From an uncultured Collinsella sp. (GTDB taxonomy: Bacteria > Actinomycetota > Coriobacteriia > Coriobacteriales > Coriobacteriaceae): a stretch of 64,000 nucleotides of DNA. The notes beneath the pieces are model-generated. The model saw nothing but the letters and a program-made list of their open reading frames with translations. It ran no database searches and was not told where the DNA came from. The DNA lies in assembly GCA_900541785.1 (NCBI GenBank), contig UQKY01000005.1, positions 1-64,000 of the forward strand, in the 5' to 3' direction. Position numbers and translations under genes: made by a program. The stretch's first letter is position 1. The number at the start of each line of letters is the position of its first letter. This document shows, in pieces, positions 53,514 to 62,540 of the stretch.

Positions 53514-54449
53514 TTACTCTAAAAATGAATCATAGATATGGCGGAGTGTATTCTCTATAGGTTCAACAGCTGACCATTTTAATAGACTCCGGGCTCTAGA
53601 ACAGTCAGACACAATAAAGGGGTTATCAACTGGCCTCAATTTTGATTGATCAACTTTCACCTCAATATTGAAGTCGGAAAATTTAATGATGCAATCAAGT
53701 AAGTAACTGAGAGGTAGAGATCGTTCTGAGCCGAAATTAAATGGAATTCCACTGAAGTCACTTTCAAGTAGACTACGGTATCCACGAACAATGTCACTGA
53801 CAGACGAGATATCGCGAGATACTAGAATATTTCCGACTTTAATGACTCCACTGCGCCCCAGTCGTTGGATTTCTGCGACCTGCTTGCACCAACCCGGAAT
53901 CACAAAACGTTCAGATTGACCAACACCAGTATGGTTAAAGGGGCGAGCAATATATACCCTTAGTCCATAGTTAGTGTTATATAGAGAGGCGATGTTCTCC
54001 GCGGACATCTTGGACAAACCGTACGGATTACCCGCATTAAGCAAATCTTCCTCACTCAAAGGTTCATTAGAAGCAGCGTATTCTTCGGATGAACCGACTA
54101 AAAGCACCTTCGACTCTGGAGAAGTCTTACGAACTGCCTCGAGAAGATTTAATGTCCCCATAGCATTGACTTGATAGGTTAGCAACGGATTGTCCCACGA
54201 TGCGGAGACAGAGCTAATAGCAGCAAGATTGACAATACAGTCAGCAGAACTGGCTTCAACGATAGACTTAACACTGTCATAATTGGTTAAATCAAAAGAG
54301 TGATATTCATCATACCTATCAGGATTCACTGATTTGTCCTGAATGTCAGCTCCAATAACGTGGTAACCATTATTTGCGAATTCATCTGCTAAATAGGCTC
54401 CAACAAAACCGTTGGAGCCTAGCACTAAAACCCTTCCTCTCTGAGGCAT
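53514..54449 (-). CDS. rmd: GDP-4-dehydro-6-deoxy-D-mannose reductase (Rmd-like)
   Basis: An extended SDR of 311 residues with VLVLGSNGFVGAYLA, the catalytic YGLSK, and ARPFNHTGVGQ, an Rmd-type substrate motif. With gmd directly upstream (TAATG overlap), the expected product is GDP-D-rhamnose; GDP-6-deoxy-D-talose is an alternative. There is no fucose synthase (fcl) here, so GDP-L-fucose is less likely. Confidence 0.82.
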   Translation of the reverse strand: MPQRGRVLVLGSNGFVGAYLADEFANNGYHVIGADIQDKSVNPDRYDEYHSFDLTNYDSVKSIVEASSADCIVNLAAISSVSASWDNPLLTYQVNAMGTLNLLEAVRKTSPESKVLLVGSSEEYAASNEPLSEEDLLNAGNPYGLSKMSAENIASLYNTNYGLRVYIARPFNHTGVGQSERFVIPGWCKQVAEIQRLGRSGVIKVGNILVSRDISSVSDIVRGYRSLLESDFSGIPFNFGSERSLPLSYLLDCIIKFSDFNIEVKVDQSKLRPVDNPFIVSDCSRARSLLKWSAVEPIENTLRHIYDSFLE

Positions 54450-55489
54450 TAAAGCAGGCCTTTCTCCTTACGAGCAAGATCGATATCGTGCTCAGTCATA
54501 ATTCTACAAAGTTCCTTGCAAGTCGTCTTTTGTGGATTCCAGCCGAGAACTGACTCCGCCTTTGACGGGTCTCCCCAAAGATTGACTACGTCTGTGGGTC
54601 GATAAAAGTCGGGATTAATTTTGACGACAGTTTTTCCAGATGCCTGATTGATTCCAATTTCATTAACGCCCGTGCCCTGCCAAGAAATTGAAATGCCAGC
54701 ATAATCAAATGCCCACTCAACGAACTCTCGTACGCTATGCTGCTTGCCCGTTGCAATAACGAAATCATCGGGCGTCTCCTGCTGAAGAATGAGCCACATG
54801 CATTCAACATAGTCCTTGGCGTAACCCCAGTCTCTAAGGGAATCAAGATTTCCTAGCTCAAGATGATCCTGAAGGCCCTCAGCAATTCGTCCGACCGCTC
54901 GAGTAATCTTGCGAGTAACAAACGATTCGCCACGACGTTCAGACTCATGATTGAAGAGGATTCCATTCGCAGCGAACATTCCGTATGCCTCACGATACTC
55001 TTTGATCATCCAGAAGCCATACTGCTTGGCAACTGCATAAGGACTATAGGGATGGAAAGGCGTATTCTCGTTTTGAGGAACTTCTTCTACTTTCCCGTAA
55101 AGCTCAGAAGTAGAAGCCTGATAAATTTTACAAGTTTTGTCCATCCCAAGCATATGGACGGCCTCAAGTATCCTCAACACGCCAATCGCGTCAATATCTC
55201 CGGTATATTCTGCGGCATCAAAAGAAACTCCTACATGAGATTGGGCCGCAAGATTGTAAATCTCAGAAGGCCTAACCTTTGAAATAATCCGAATAAGCGA
55301 GGATGAATCCGATAAATCGCCATCGTGCAGGTGTAAGCGGGACGAAGACAACAAATGATCAATTCGACCCGTGCCATGAACGGAGCTCCGGCGAACGATA
55401 CCATGTACGTCGTAGCCCTTCTCTAAAAGCAATTCGGCAAGATAACTGCCGTCTTGACCAGTAATACCCGTAATTAAAGCGCTTTTCAT
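54449..55489 (-). CDS. gmd: GDP-mannose 4,6-dehydratase
   Basis: Converts GDP-mannose to GDP-4-keto-6-deoxymannose. The 346-residue protein has the classic opening ALITGITGQDGSYLAELLL, the NADP-binding RRSS, ASTSELYGK with the catalytic Thr/Ser and Glu, YAVAK and the substrate loop FNHESERRGE. It is coupled to the reductase gene downstream. Confidence 0.95.
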   Translation of the reverse strand: MKSALITGITGQDGSYLAELLLEKGYDVHGIVRRSSVHGTGRIDHLLSSSRLHLHDGDLSDSSSLIRIISKVRPSEIYNLAAQSHVGVSFDAAEYTGDIDAIGVLRILEAVHMLGMDKTCKIYQASTSELYGKVEEVPQNENTPFHPYSPYAVAKQYGFWMIKEYREAYGMFAANGILFNHESERRGESFVTRKITRAVGRIAEGLQDHLELGNLDSLRDWGYAKDYVECMWLILQQETPDDFVIATGKQHSVREFVEWAFDYAGISISWQGTGVNEIGINQASGKTVVKINPDFYRPTDVVNLWGDPSKAESVLGWNPQKTTCKELCRIMTEHDIDLARKEKGLL

Positions 55490-55523
55490 TTCAAAATCCC
55501 TCTCATGATTTAAATTGTCATTA

Positions 55524-58472
55524 CTAATTTAATTGATAAAGTCTTGTCAGAATCCTACGTATTTTAACTCCGTAAGAAACATCACTCGCCCATGTGCCGC
55601 TCAGATTTTCGACAAAGGGGGCAGTGCCTCTCTTAACAAGATGAAAACGCGGGTCAATACATTGGTTAACCAGCTCACCAGCGCCTGAATATGCTTTAAG
55701 GTGTTGCACTTGTGCCCTTATCCCCATTCGAACCGATTCGGAACCATAACCATTAAAAGACGCCCCACAAACACCTGAATCAAGAGCGCCGATACCTGCA
55801 AAATTACACTGTTCTGGGGAAACCTGCCCTCCAAATTTAAGCCAACCAGTTTCAACCATTGATTGTGCAAAAACAACGTCGGGATTTATCCCTTCCGCAA
55901 GAGCCTCTTCATAGATCAGCTTGCAAAACTGTTCAATATCAGATGCACCATATTTGGAATATATGGATGACGGGAAATCGGACATCTCCTTAAACAAAAC
56001 GGCCATTTTCGCTGGATTTGAATTTGAAGAAGAGACTATCGGAAAACGAGAGCCATTAAAATACAACTGTTCACTTTTTAAAGAGCATGTAAACGTATCA
56101 AACGTTCCCCATAACTTAATCGAATATATTCCAGCATCGCCGAAGTCTGCTGCGGCGGGCACCTCGGCGGCCCAGGAGCCGTCGGGGCCCCTCGCTGCCT
56201 GGTACCAGCGGCAGGCGCCGGAGGGGGCTGTGACCTGGACGGCGGCGTTGGAGGGCTGGGAGCTGAAGCCGGTGGCGCTCACCGACAGGGACCCCGACGA
56301 CGCGGAGCAGGACAGCTTCACGTCGGGACGGGCGACGTCGGCGGAGGCCTTCGCCCAGCGCTCGGTCGAGGACCCGTAGGTAGCCCACAGGGAGACGGAG
56401 TAGGAGCCGAACTCGCCGAAGTCTGCTGCGGCGGGCACCTCGGCGGCCCAGGAGCCGTCGGGGCCCCTCGCTGCCTGGTACCAGCGGCAGGCGCCGGAGG
56501 GGGCTGTGACCTGGACGGCGGCGTTGGAGGGCTGGGAGCTGAAGCCGGTGGCGCTCACCGACAGGGACCCCGACGACGCGGAGCAGGACAGCTTCACGTC
56601 GGGACGGGCGACGCTAAACGAGCCTTCGCCGCAAGGGAACGCTTCGGCCCCATCCAGAATGCACCAAGCCTTGACAGTCTTCTTTCCAAAGACATCTTGT
56701 AAATCATTTAACGGGATGGGACAAATCCAAGAATCGCCAGACCGTTTAGCCGGAATCCATTGGGACTTTCCGCCCTCGGATAATATTTGATATGAAACCA
56801 CATTCGGCTCTATGGCCCATTGTCCAGCGTCAACGGTAACTTGAGTCTCAGTTAAATCGAAAGACAGCGAGCACTTATTGTCACCAAACGTCTTAGAATC
56901 CGCTTCAAAAGTCTCATTGCTCACCGTAACGTAAGCGCTGACTTTAAAAACGCCATATTCCCTATCAAAATCAAAGGAGGCACTCCAGCTGTGGTCCTTC
57001 TGATCGTACGCTTGAACCCAATCAATACGCCCCGAGGGAGATTCAACCTTAAATGCAGCATTTGTGGGCTCTCCACCAGAGCATTTCAAGGTCATATCGA
57101 TCTTTTTACCTGATTTTTTATATTCAAGCGAGCCATTAAACCATGTTGATTTGGGGAACTGGGAAATGATGGCATCAGCGTCAGCTTCGCCAAGTTGCTT
57201 GCAGCCTTCATCGCTAAAATAATTCCAGACATCGCCTGCATTTGAAATAAAGCCATGTTCAATTAAGATGCCAGGGATCCCCTGCTCGCGGGCGCATCGG
57301 ATTACCGCAAACTCATCTCCCACTTGCATCTGGAAAACGCCGCGGTACGTAAGACCCATAGCAGCAAGGTTATTCATAACCTTATTGGCAAGCTCAACAG
57401 AAACCTGCGTATAGTCTGATCCATTTGCGGTGGGAGCGTAAACCTCAGCGCCATGAGCGGCGGAAGGACCGGAATTGATATGAAAGCTCACGAATGCTTG
57501 CGCGCCCTGATCAATGCAGCGCTGGACGCGATATAGAAAATCATTACCGGAATAATTGCCGTATTGTTCACGAGCAAGAACGACCTTAAAGCCATATGCC
57601 TCAAGCTTATTCTTGCATGCCGTCACAATCTTCCAGGTAAGATCGGCCTCGCTTTTGCCATTGCCCTGTGCACCGGGGTCAGATCCACCGTGACCAGCAT
57701 CGAGAGCGATTACGCTAACGTTGCGAGCAGAGCGAGCGGCATAAGTAGAAACACCATCCGGAGAATCGGCGCACTCCAACGCCTGCTGAATTGATTGGGC
57801 CTCAACAGCATTTCCGTCCCCATCTGCATAATAAACAGATGTGCCCTCGGAGTTCATAGAGCTATCTGCGACGGTGAATGAATAATCTCGATCAGAGAGA
57901 TCGATTTTATGCTCAGTCCCATCTCCCTCTAGATAATACGAAATCGATGTGAGGAAATAAGTATTAGCTTCGAGTTTTGCGCCAAAGGTAAAGGCGGCAG
58001 AATTATCAGCCGTAGAAGACGCGTCGACAGAGCCCTTTACGCCGTTGGCACTCACATAGCCAAGCGTAGCAGAGGAAAGAACTTCGCCGTCATTAGGGGT
58101 AGCAAAAGCAATGACCTGATCAGCTCCAGAGGGAAGGCTTGGGTAGGCCAGGTAAACGTATTGGAAGGTCGACTCGACCGAATCGACCTGTTGATCGGTC
58201 TTGACATCGCTTTCAGTTGCGCCTTGGCTCAACGAGTCGATAGCCTCACTATCCCCTTCAACCGGAGATTGGTCGACGGTGGCCTCGCTGCCTTCAACAT
58301 CGTCACCGCGTGAAGTTACTCCGTCATCACCTGTAGAAGCCACATCCGTCACAGCTTCAGCGGGCTTCGCCTCGTTCAACCCGTAAGCAGCAACTACAGG
58401 ACTCATCAATGACGAAAATGTCAGAAGAGCAGCCAGAGAAAAACTGGTTGTGACACGTAAAACCTTTTTCAT
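55524..58472 (-). CDS. Secreted N-acetylmuramoyl-L-alanine amidase with repeats and a glucosaminidase domain
   Basis: A 982-residue exported wall hydrolase from the ATG at 58472. A signal peptide (about 1-29) precedes an acidic low-complexity stretch (35-100). The amidase_3 domain (about 252-440) has its zinc ligand H261 in LDAGHGG, SFHIN and the catalytic IEHGF. Four Bsp-like beta repeats follow (about 450-810), two of them nearly identical. A C-terminal endo-beta-N-acetylglucosaminidase domain (about 830-982, with AQSMVETGWLKFGG and NFAGIGALD) cuts the glycan. It heads the leftward GDP-sugar gene run. Confidence 0.88.
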   Translation of the reverse strand: MKKVLRVTTSFSLAALLTFSSLMSPVVAAYGLNEAKPAEAVTDVASTGDDGVTSRGDDVEGSEATVDQSPVEGDSEAIDSLSQGATESDVKTDQQVDSVESTFQYVYLAYPSLPSGADQVIAFATPNDGEVLSSATLGYVSANGVKGSVDASSTADNSAAFTFGAKLEANTYFLTSISYYLEGDGTEHKIDLSDRDYSFTVADSSMNSEGTSVYYADGDGNAVEAQSIQQALECADSPDGVSTYAARSARNVSVIALDAGHGGSDPGAQGNGKSEADLTWKIVTACKNKLEAYGFKVVLAREQYGNYSGNDFLYRVQRCIDQGAQAFVSFHINSGPSAAHGAEVYAPTANGSDYTQVSVELANKVMNNLAAMGLTYRGVFQMQVGDEFAVIRCAREQGIPGILIEHGFISNAGDVWNYFSDEGCKQLGEADADAIISQFPKSTWFNGSLEYKKSGKKIDMTLKCSGGEPTNAAFKVESPSGRIDWVQAYDQKDHSWSASFDFDREYGVFKVSAYVTVSNETFEADSKTFGDNKCSLSFDLTETQVTVDAGQWAIEPNVVSYQILSEGGKSQWIPAKRSGDSWICPIPLNDLQDVFGKKTVKAWCILDGAEAFPCGEGSFSVARPDVKLSCSASSGSLSVSATGFSSQPSNAAVQVTAPSGACRWYQAARGPDGSWAAEVPAAADFGEFGSYSVSLWATYGSSTERWAKASADVARPDVKLSCSASSGSLSVSATGFSSQPSNAAVQVTAPSGACRWYQAARGPDGSWAAEVPAAADFGDAGIYSIKLWGTFDTFTCSLKSEQLYFNGSRFPIVSSSNSNPAKMAVLFKEMSDFPSSIYSKYGASDIEQFCKLIYEEALAEGINPDVVFAQSMVETGWLKFGGQVSPEQCNFAGIGALDSGVCGASFNGYGSESVRMGIRAQVQHLKAYSGAGELVNQCIDPRFHLVKRGTAPFVENLSGTWASDVSYGVKIRRILTRLYQLN
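56137..56613. repeat. Tandem 201-bp identical repeats within the amidase gene
   Basis: Positions 56137-56337 and 56413-56613 read the same base for base, an offset of 276 bp (92 codons). They encode the Bsp-like domain starting ARPDVKLSCSASSG. The block is strongly G+C-rich, while the gene on both sides is A+T-rich. Confidence 0.9.
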
Positions 58473-58715
58473 ATTGAATCCCCAGTCAAAATGAATATCC
58501 ATGTTGTAACATTATCCAACAATTATCTCTTCTTTTGAACAATTGTCATTGAAAGGAATCGTGTTGAATCAAGATGGCACGAAACGGAGATCCCGATTCG
58601 TTTGGCCATCTGCTAACTTGGCAACCCTTACCGTTGCCTTCACCCAAATGCAACTAAAACCGTTGCAAACGCAATTAGGTATAATTCTTCCAAATCGCCT
58701 AGAGAAAGTGTTTGA
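58473..58715. promoter_or_regulatory. Divergent intergenic region with a glycosyltransferase promoter
   Basis: A consensus -10 TATAAT (58680-58685) faces right, 31 bp before the glycosyltransferase start, without a clear -35. Facing left, ATGACA and GATAAT at 16-bp spacing are a possible amidase promoter. No gene is visible in these 243 nt. Confidence 0.45.
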
Positions 58716-59816
58716 ATGCTGACCGTAATCGTGCCTACTTACAATGCCGAGCCGTATCTTTCTCAGGCTATAGGCAGCCTATTAAACGAAAAGAAAATCG
58801 AACTGGAAATCCTCACCATCAACGACGGATCTACCGACAACTCCCTCTCCATTATGCAAGATTTCGCTGCGCGCGACTCACGCGTTCGAGTGATCGATAA
58901 GGCAAACCAGGGTTACGGCGCAACCTGCAATCTGGGCATTCGCGAGGCAAAGGGCGACTGGATTGCCATCCTCGAGCCCGATGACTGGATTGAGCCCGGA
59001 ATGTACTCCGATATGTTTGCCTTTGCCAAGCGCGAATTTGGCGATCCGAACAAGCTCGATATTATTGAGACCCCGTATTGGATCATTCGCAACCCCGATA
59101 CCCCCCAAGAGGTCAAACTTCACTGCGCATATCGCGGTCGCATTAAACCGCCTCGGCAACCGTTCACCATTCACGACGCTCCACACCTGCTGGCCCATCA
59201 TCCGTCCATTTGGTCGGCAATCTATCGTCGCGACTTCCTGTTGCAAAACAATATCTGGTTTAAGGAAATCCCCGGTGCGGGCTGGGCCGATAATCCATTC
59301 CTTGTCGAAACGCTCTGCCAGGCAAAGGCGATCGCTTACTGGCCCAAGCCGTATTACTGCTACCGCGAGGAAACACCCGAAAAGGCAGCCGCGTTGGCCA
59401 AGCGTGACCCCTTGATGCCGTTTAATCGCTGGAACGACATGGTCGATATTCTTGAGCGGCTCAACGTCACCGACCCCGCCGTTTGGACACCGCAAATCAC
59501 ACGCGGCTTCACTTATATGGGCATCATGATCGAGCACACCGGAATTGAGGGGCACCCCGAAATCGAGCGGGCGATCCACAAGATGTTCGAACGCATGCCA
59601 CAAGAGTTGGTATTTGCCAATCCTCGCGTTACCCCTGCGGCCAAAAAGCTCTATGCTGAGCATATGGGCATTGCCAATCCTAAAATCAGCTACGGCGCGT
59701 ACGCCAAGGACCTCGTGGGCGAGGGCTTATACAACGTATGGAACAAAGGGCCCAAGCAAACTCTAAAAATGATCACATCGCACTTTGGCTCATACAACGC
59801 ACGCGCTGGAAAATAG
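58716..59816 (+). CDS. Glycosyltransferase, GT2
   Basis: A 366-residue GT2 opening with LTVIVPTYNAEPYLSQAI, NDGSTDNS and the acceptor-side metal motif EPDDW; GWADNPF lies at the position of the catalytic base region. The C-terminal 120 residues resemble those of capsule glycosyltransferases. It is followed 4 nt later by the acyltransferase gene, so the two are likely co-expressed. The G+C content is back to the host level here. Confidence 0.87.
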   Translation: MLTVIVPTYNAEPYLSQAIGSLLNEKKIELEILTINDGSTDNSLSIMQDFAARDSRVRVIDKANQGYGATCNLGIREAKGDWIAILEPDDWIEPGMYSDMFAFAKREFGDPNKLDIIETPYWIIRNPDTPQEVKLHCAYRGRIKPPRQPFTIHDAPHLLAHHPSIWSAIYRRDFLLQNNIWFKEIPGAGWADNPFLVETLCQAKAIAYWPKPYYCYREETPEKAAALAKRDPLMPFNRWNDMVDILERLNVTDPAVWTPQITRGFTYMGIMIEHTGIEGHPEIERAIHKMFERMPQELVFANPRVTPAAKKLYAEHMGIANPKISYGAYAKDLVGEGLYNVWNKGPKQTLKMITSHFGSYNARAGK

Positions 59817-59820
59817 TCTG

Positions 59821-60966
59821 ATGGGCAGCAAAGCAAGCAGAAATACCTCCATCGAAGCGCTGCGCTTGGTCGCGGTCGCCGGGATTGCGATATTCCACAC
59901 GTTTCAGTGGACCTTCCAAGCCGTCTGCACCGGCCTACCGGAATATGCGCCGCTCGCCGTCTTCCCTTACTCCGGCGCACTCGGCTTTATCAACCTGCTG
60001 GGCTGCTGGGCCAACGAGGTCTTCTTTATGATCTCGGGATACTTCCTTATTCCCTCGGCGGTACGCGCCCTCCAAAACGGTTCATCCGCGCAGGGCCTCA
60101 CGCTCAAATCGCTTGATCGCCTCAAAAAGATCGTCTTGCCCACGCTCTTTTATTGCGCCACCTGCCTGTTTGTTTCGATGTACGTCTATCCCCTACCAGA
60201 AATCTCGCTGCATGAGATTGGCTGGCTTACGCTGGGCATCGAGTTTATCTGGGTCTACGCAGCATCAGTATTGCTCGTCCCAGTGATTGCGGTGATACGA
60301 CAGCAAATCGGCAGCAAAAGAGCCCAGTTTGTCGTAGCACTTCTTGTGCTCGCAACATTTGGAATCAACTGCTACATCGCGGCGACGGCAAACGAAGCGG
60401 CCGGTATCATTTTGTGGCGCAAACTCATGAGCGCCGTTACCTACCTGGTCGCGTTTATTGCAGCTGGAGAAATGCGCTTTGTCCTCGAATGCCACGGCAA
60501 CGCATCCGGCGCTCAAAAATCCAAGATCGTACTCATCGGACTCGTTGCCGCCACCATCGCGCTCGAGCTTCTGCTATCGGCAAACAGCCAGTACAACACG
60601 CTCTGGAAGCTCTCCTACAAGTCCACTTCCGTCATATCCTTTATCTTGGCCGCCGCATCCGTTGCCGCCGCAGCACTCCATCAGCCGCGCCACAAAGTCA
60701 CAGCTGCAGACAAGACAATCATGTCCCTCGCCGCAGGAACGCTCGCTTTCTACGCCGTACAATCGTTTACCTGCAATGTCTGGCGCCCCATCTTCGACAA
60801 GGCGATCTACACCATGGCGACAGGCATCCAAACGGGAGAGCCCCGTCCAGCCGCCGCCATTTTGCTCGGAATCCTTATGAGCCTTTGCCTCGCGCTTTCC
60901 CTGCTCCTCGTGGATATCGTGCGCAGAGCCGTAGTCGAGTCCATCAAGGCCCGTATGAACGGCTAA
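59821..60966 (+). CDS. Acyltransferase-3 family membrane protein
   Basis: A 381-residue membrane enzyme with about ten hydrophobic segments. The family opening RNTSIEALRLVAVAGIAIFH holds the conserved Arg and His. Members O-acetylate extracellular or lipid-linked sugars. Start chosen at the ATG 59821 with GGAAAA upstream, just past the glycosyltransferase stop. It converges on, and overlaps by 4 nt, the membrane protein gene on the other strand. Confidence 0.83.
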   Translation: MGSKASRNTSIEALRLVAVAGIAIFHTFQWTFQAVCTGLPEYAPLAVFPYSGALGFINLLGCWANEVFFMISGYFLIPSAVRALQNGSSAQGLTLKSLDRLKKIVLPTLFYCATCLFVSMYVYPLPEISLHEIGWLTLGIEFIWVYAASVLLVPVIAVIRQQIGSKRAQFVVALLVLATFGINCYIAATANEAAGIILWRKLMSAVTYLVAFIAAGEMRFVLECHGNASGAQKSKIVLIGLVAATIALELLLSANSQYNTLWKLSYKSTSVISFILAAASVAAAALHQPRHKVTAADKTIMSLAAGTLAFYAVQSFTCNVWRPIFDKAIYTMATGIQTGEPRPAAAILLGILMSLCLALSLLLVDIVRRAVVESIKARMNG

Positions 60967-62303
60967 GCGACCTTCTGACTCCTCAGACCACGAAGCGCGC
61001 TTACACCCGAAACAAATAAAATCGCAAATACAATCGCCCAATTCTTGCAGCCAAATACCGGAATATGAACGATCGCATGGTCATGCATAATAACGAAATA
61101 ACCCAGAACAACAACCAGAGGCAGTGCCATGAGCAGCGACTGGATCAACACCTTTCGACGACGACCGCCTTGCGCGCCGCCCCGTATCGAGCAAACGAGC
61201 ACGGCAACCCAAATCGCCAATACGGCAGCAAACGAAACAAGACAAACGACGTTCGAGATCATCGCATAACCAGCTGTTGAGCAAATGGCGAACAGCTGCG
61301 GGCTCATGTAATAAAACGCCTTCAAAATCTGAGGCCAGTCAGCCTGGGGCAACAGTGACGAATTCCCATGCGCAGACCATAGGCCCATCTCGCCCAGAAC
61401 GTTCGAAAAGACCTCGTCCCAGCCCAGCACAAACGCCGCGACAACCCATTTCATCGCCCAGGTAAACACAAACGAAAGCCCAAACCCAAAGAGTGCCTGC
61501 AGCATCGTGACGACGCAACGCTTGGGGCGCACACCCTTGGGGAGCGCAATGAAGGCGAAAAAGCAATGCAGGGCGACAACTGCGGCAGGAATCGTTAAAA
61601 AGTCAAGAAACGAAAACACGGCGCCCGTCGCTATCGACCAAAGGACAAGGCGGCTTGTGAAAACCCGTGCGTTCGGGGCCGAGCCCAAACGAAGGCTCAT
61701 GCAAGACATCATGATGAGCGCCACAAAGAACGAGATGCACAACAGCAGATCACCGATAAAATTGAAAAACAGATTGGTCGAGAACAGCAGGATTGCAAGG
61801 AACCCCAACGTCACTGGCTTTGAAAACCGCTTCCGCAAGGCAACGTAAGCGCAAGCGGAGCCGACAATCGCCAGAGCGGCCGCAGGCACCACGACAACGT
61901 CGATACCGCCAATAAACAGGCAGGCATTCGTAAGTAGCTGCCATCCATGCCAATACCGGTAGTACTGCTGATGCGTAATCCCACCGGCTTTCGTAACGTC
62001 ATCAATCTCGGCAACAGTCATCGTCTTAAATGGAGAACCTTGGTCCTTTTGCTGTGCGACTTCAATGATAAAGCGATTGTTATCAAAGCAAACAGGACCA
62101 GCTGCAACACGGTGGTCGTAGACATACATGTCAGACAACAGGGCAGAGGACTCCGAACCCTGCACATGCGACTCGATGACGGGCCTCGGCAGACAATTTG
62201 CCGCGGTATTGCTCAGGACAAATGCGGCCTGAAGAACCAAAAACAGCAACATGACCTTGACGGGAAGGCTATCGGCAAAGGAAGCTAAACGAGTTTTATT
62301 CAC
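60963..62303 (-). CDS. Multi-spanning membrane protein of unknown function
   Basis: About eleven hydrophobic segments. An extracytoplasmic loop of about 90 residues follows the first segment and ends in ITHQQYYRYWHGWQ. This layout, with a conserved YxRYWHG near the second segment, resembles GT-C-type sugar transferases, but no motif is decisive. I use the GTG at 62303, which has GGAT upstream; a GTG at 62345 would add 14 residues. It is alone on its strand between plus-strand glycosyltransferase genes. Confidence 0.65.
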   Translation of the reverse strand: MNKTRLASFADSLPVKVMLLFLVLQAAFVLSNTAANCLPRPVIESHVQGSESSALLSDMYVYDHRVAAGPVCFDNNRFIIEVAQQKDQGSPFKTMTVAEIDDVTKAGGITHQQYYRYWHGWQLLTNACLFIGGIDVVVVPAAALAIVGSACAYVALRKRFSKPVTLGFLAILLFSTNLFFNFIGDLLLCISFFVALIMMSCMSLRLGSAPNARVFTSRLVLWSIATGAVFSFLDFLTIPAAVVALHCFFAFIALPKGVRPKRCVVTMLQALFGFGLSFVFTWAMKWVVAAFVLGWDEVFSNVLGEMGLWSAHGNSSLLPQADWPQILKAFYYMSPQLFAICSTAGYAMISNVVCLVSFAAVLAIWVAVLVCSIRGGAQGGRRRKVLIQSLLMALPLVVVLGYFVIMHDHAIVHIPVFGCKNWAIVFAILFVSGVSALRGLRSQKVA

Positions 62304-62540
62304 AGGGCATCCAAACACAAAGATCGCGTCCACGGGATTCGGCACCTATGTAATACCACAATGCGCGCTTGCAATCTCGCCACGCACACACGTCAACCGG
62401 GCTTGTAGCAAACGTTCTTGGTGATTAGCGGAACATTGCCCGCGGGCGCCCGCCTACGCTTACAATAGTCGTGTCCTATGGGACACGTTGTTTATTCCGC
62501 AGGGCCGAAATGCTGCCCACGCGAAAGGATATTCTCGTTC

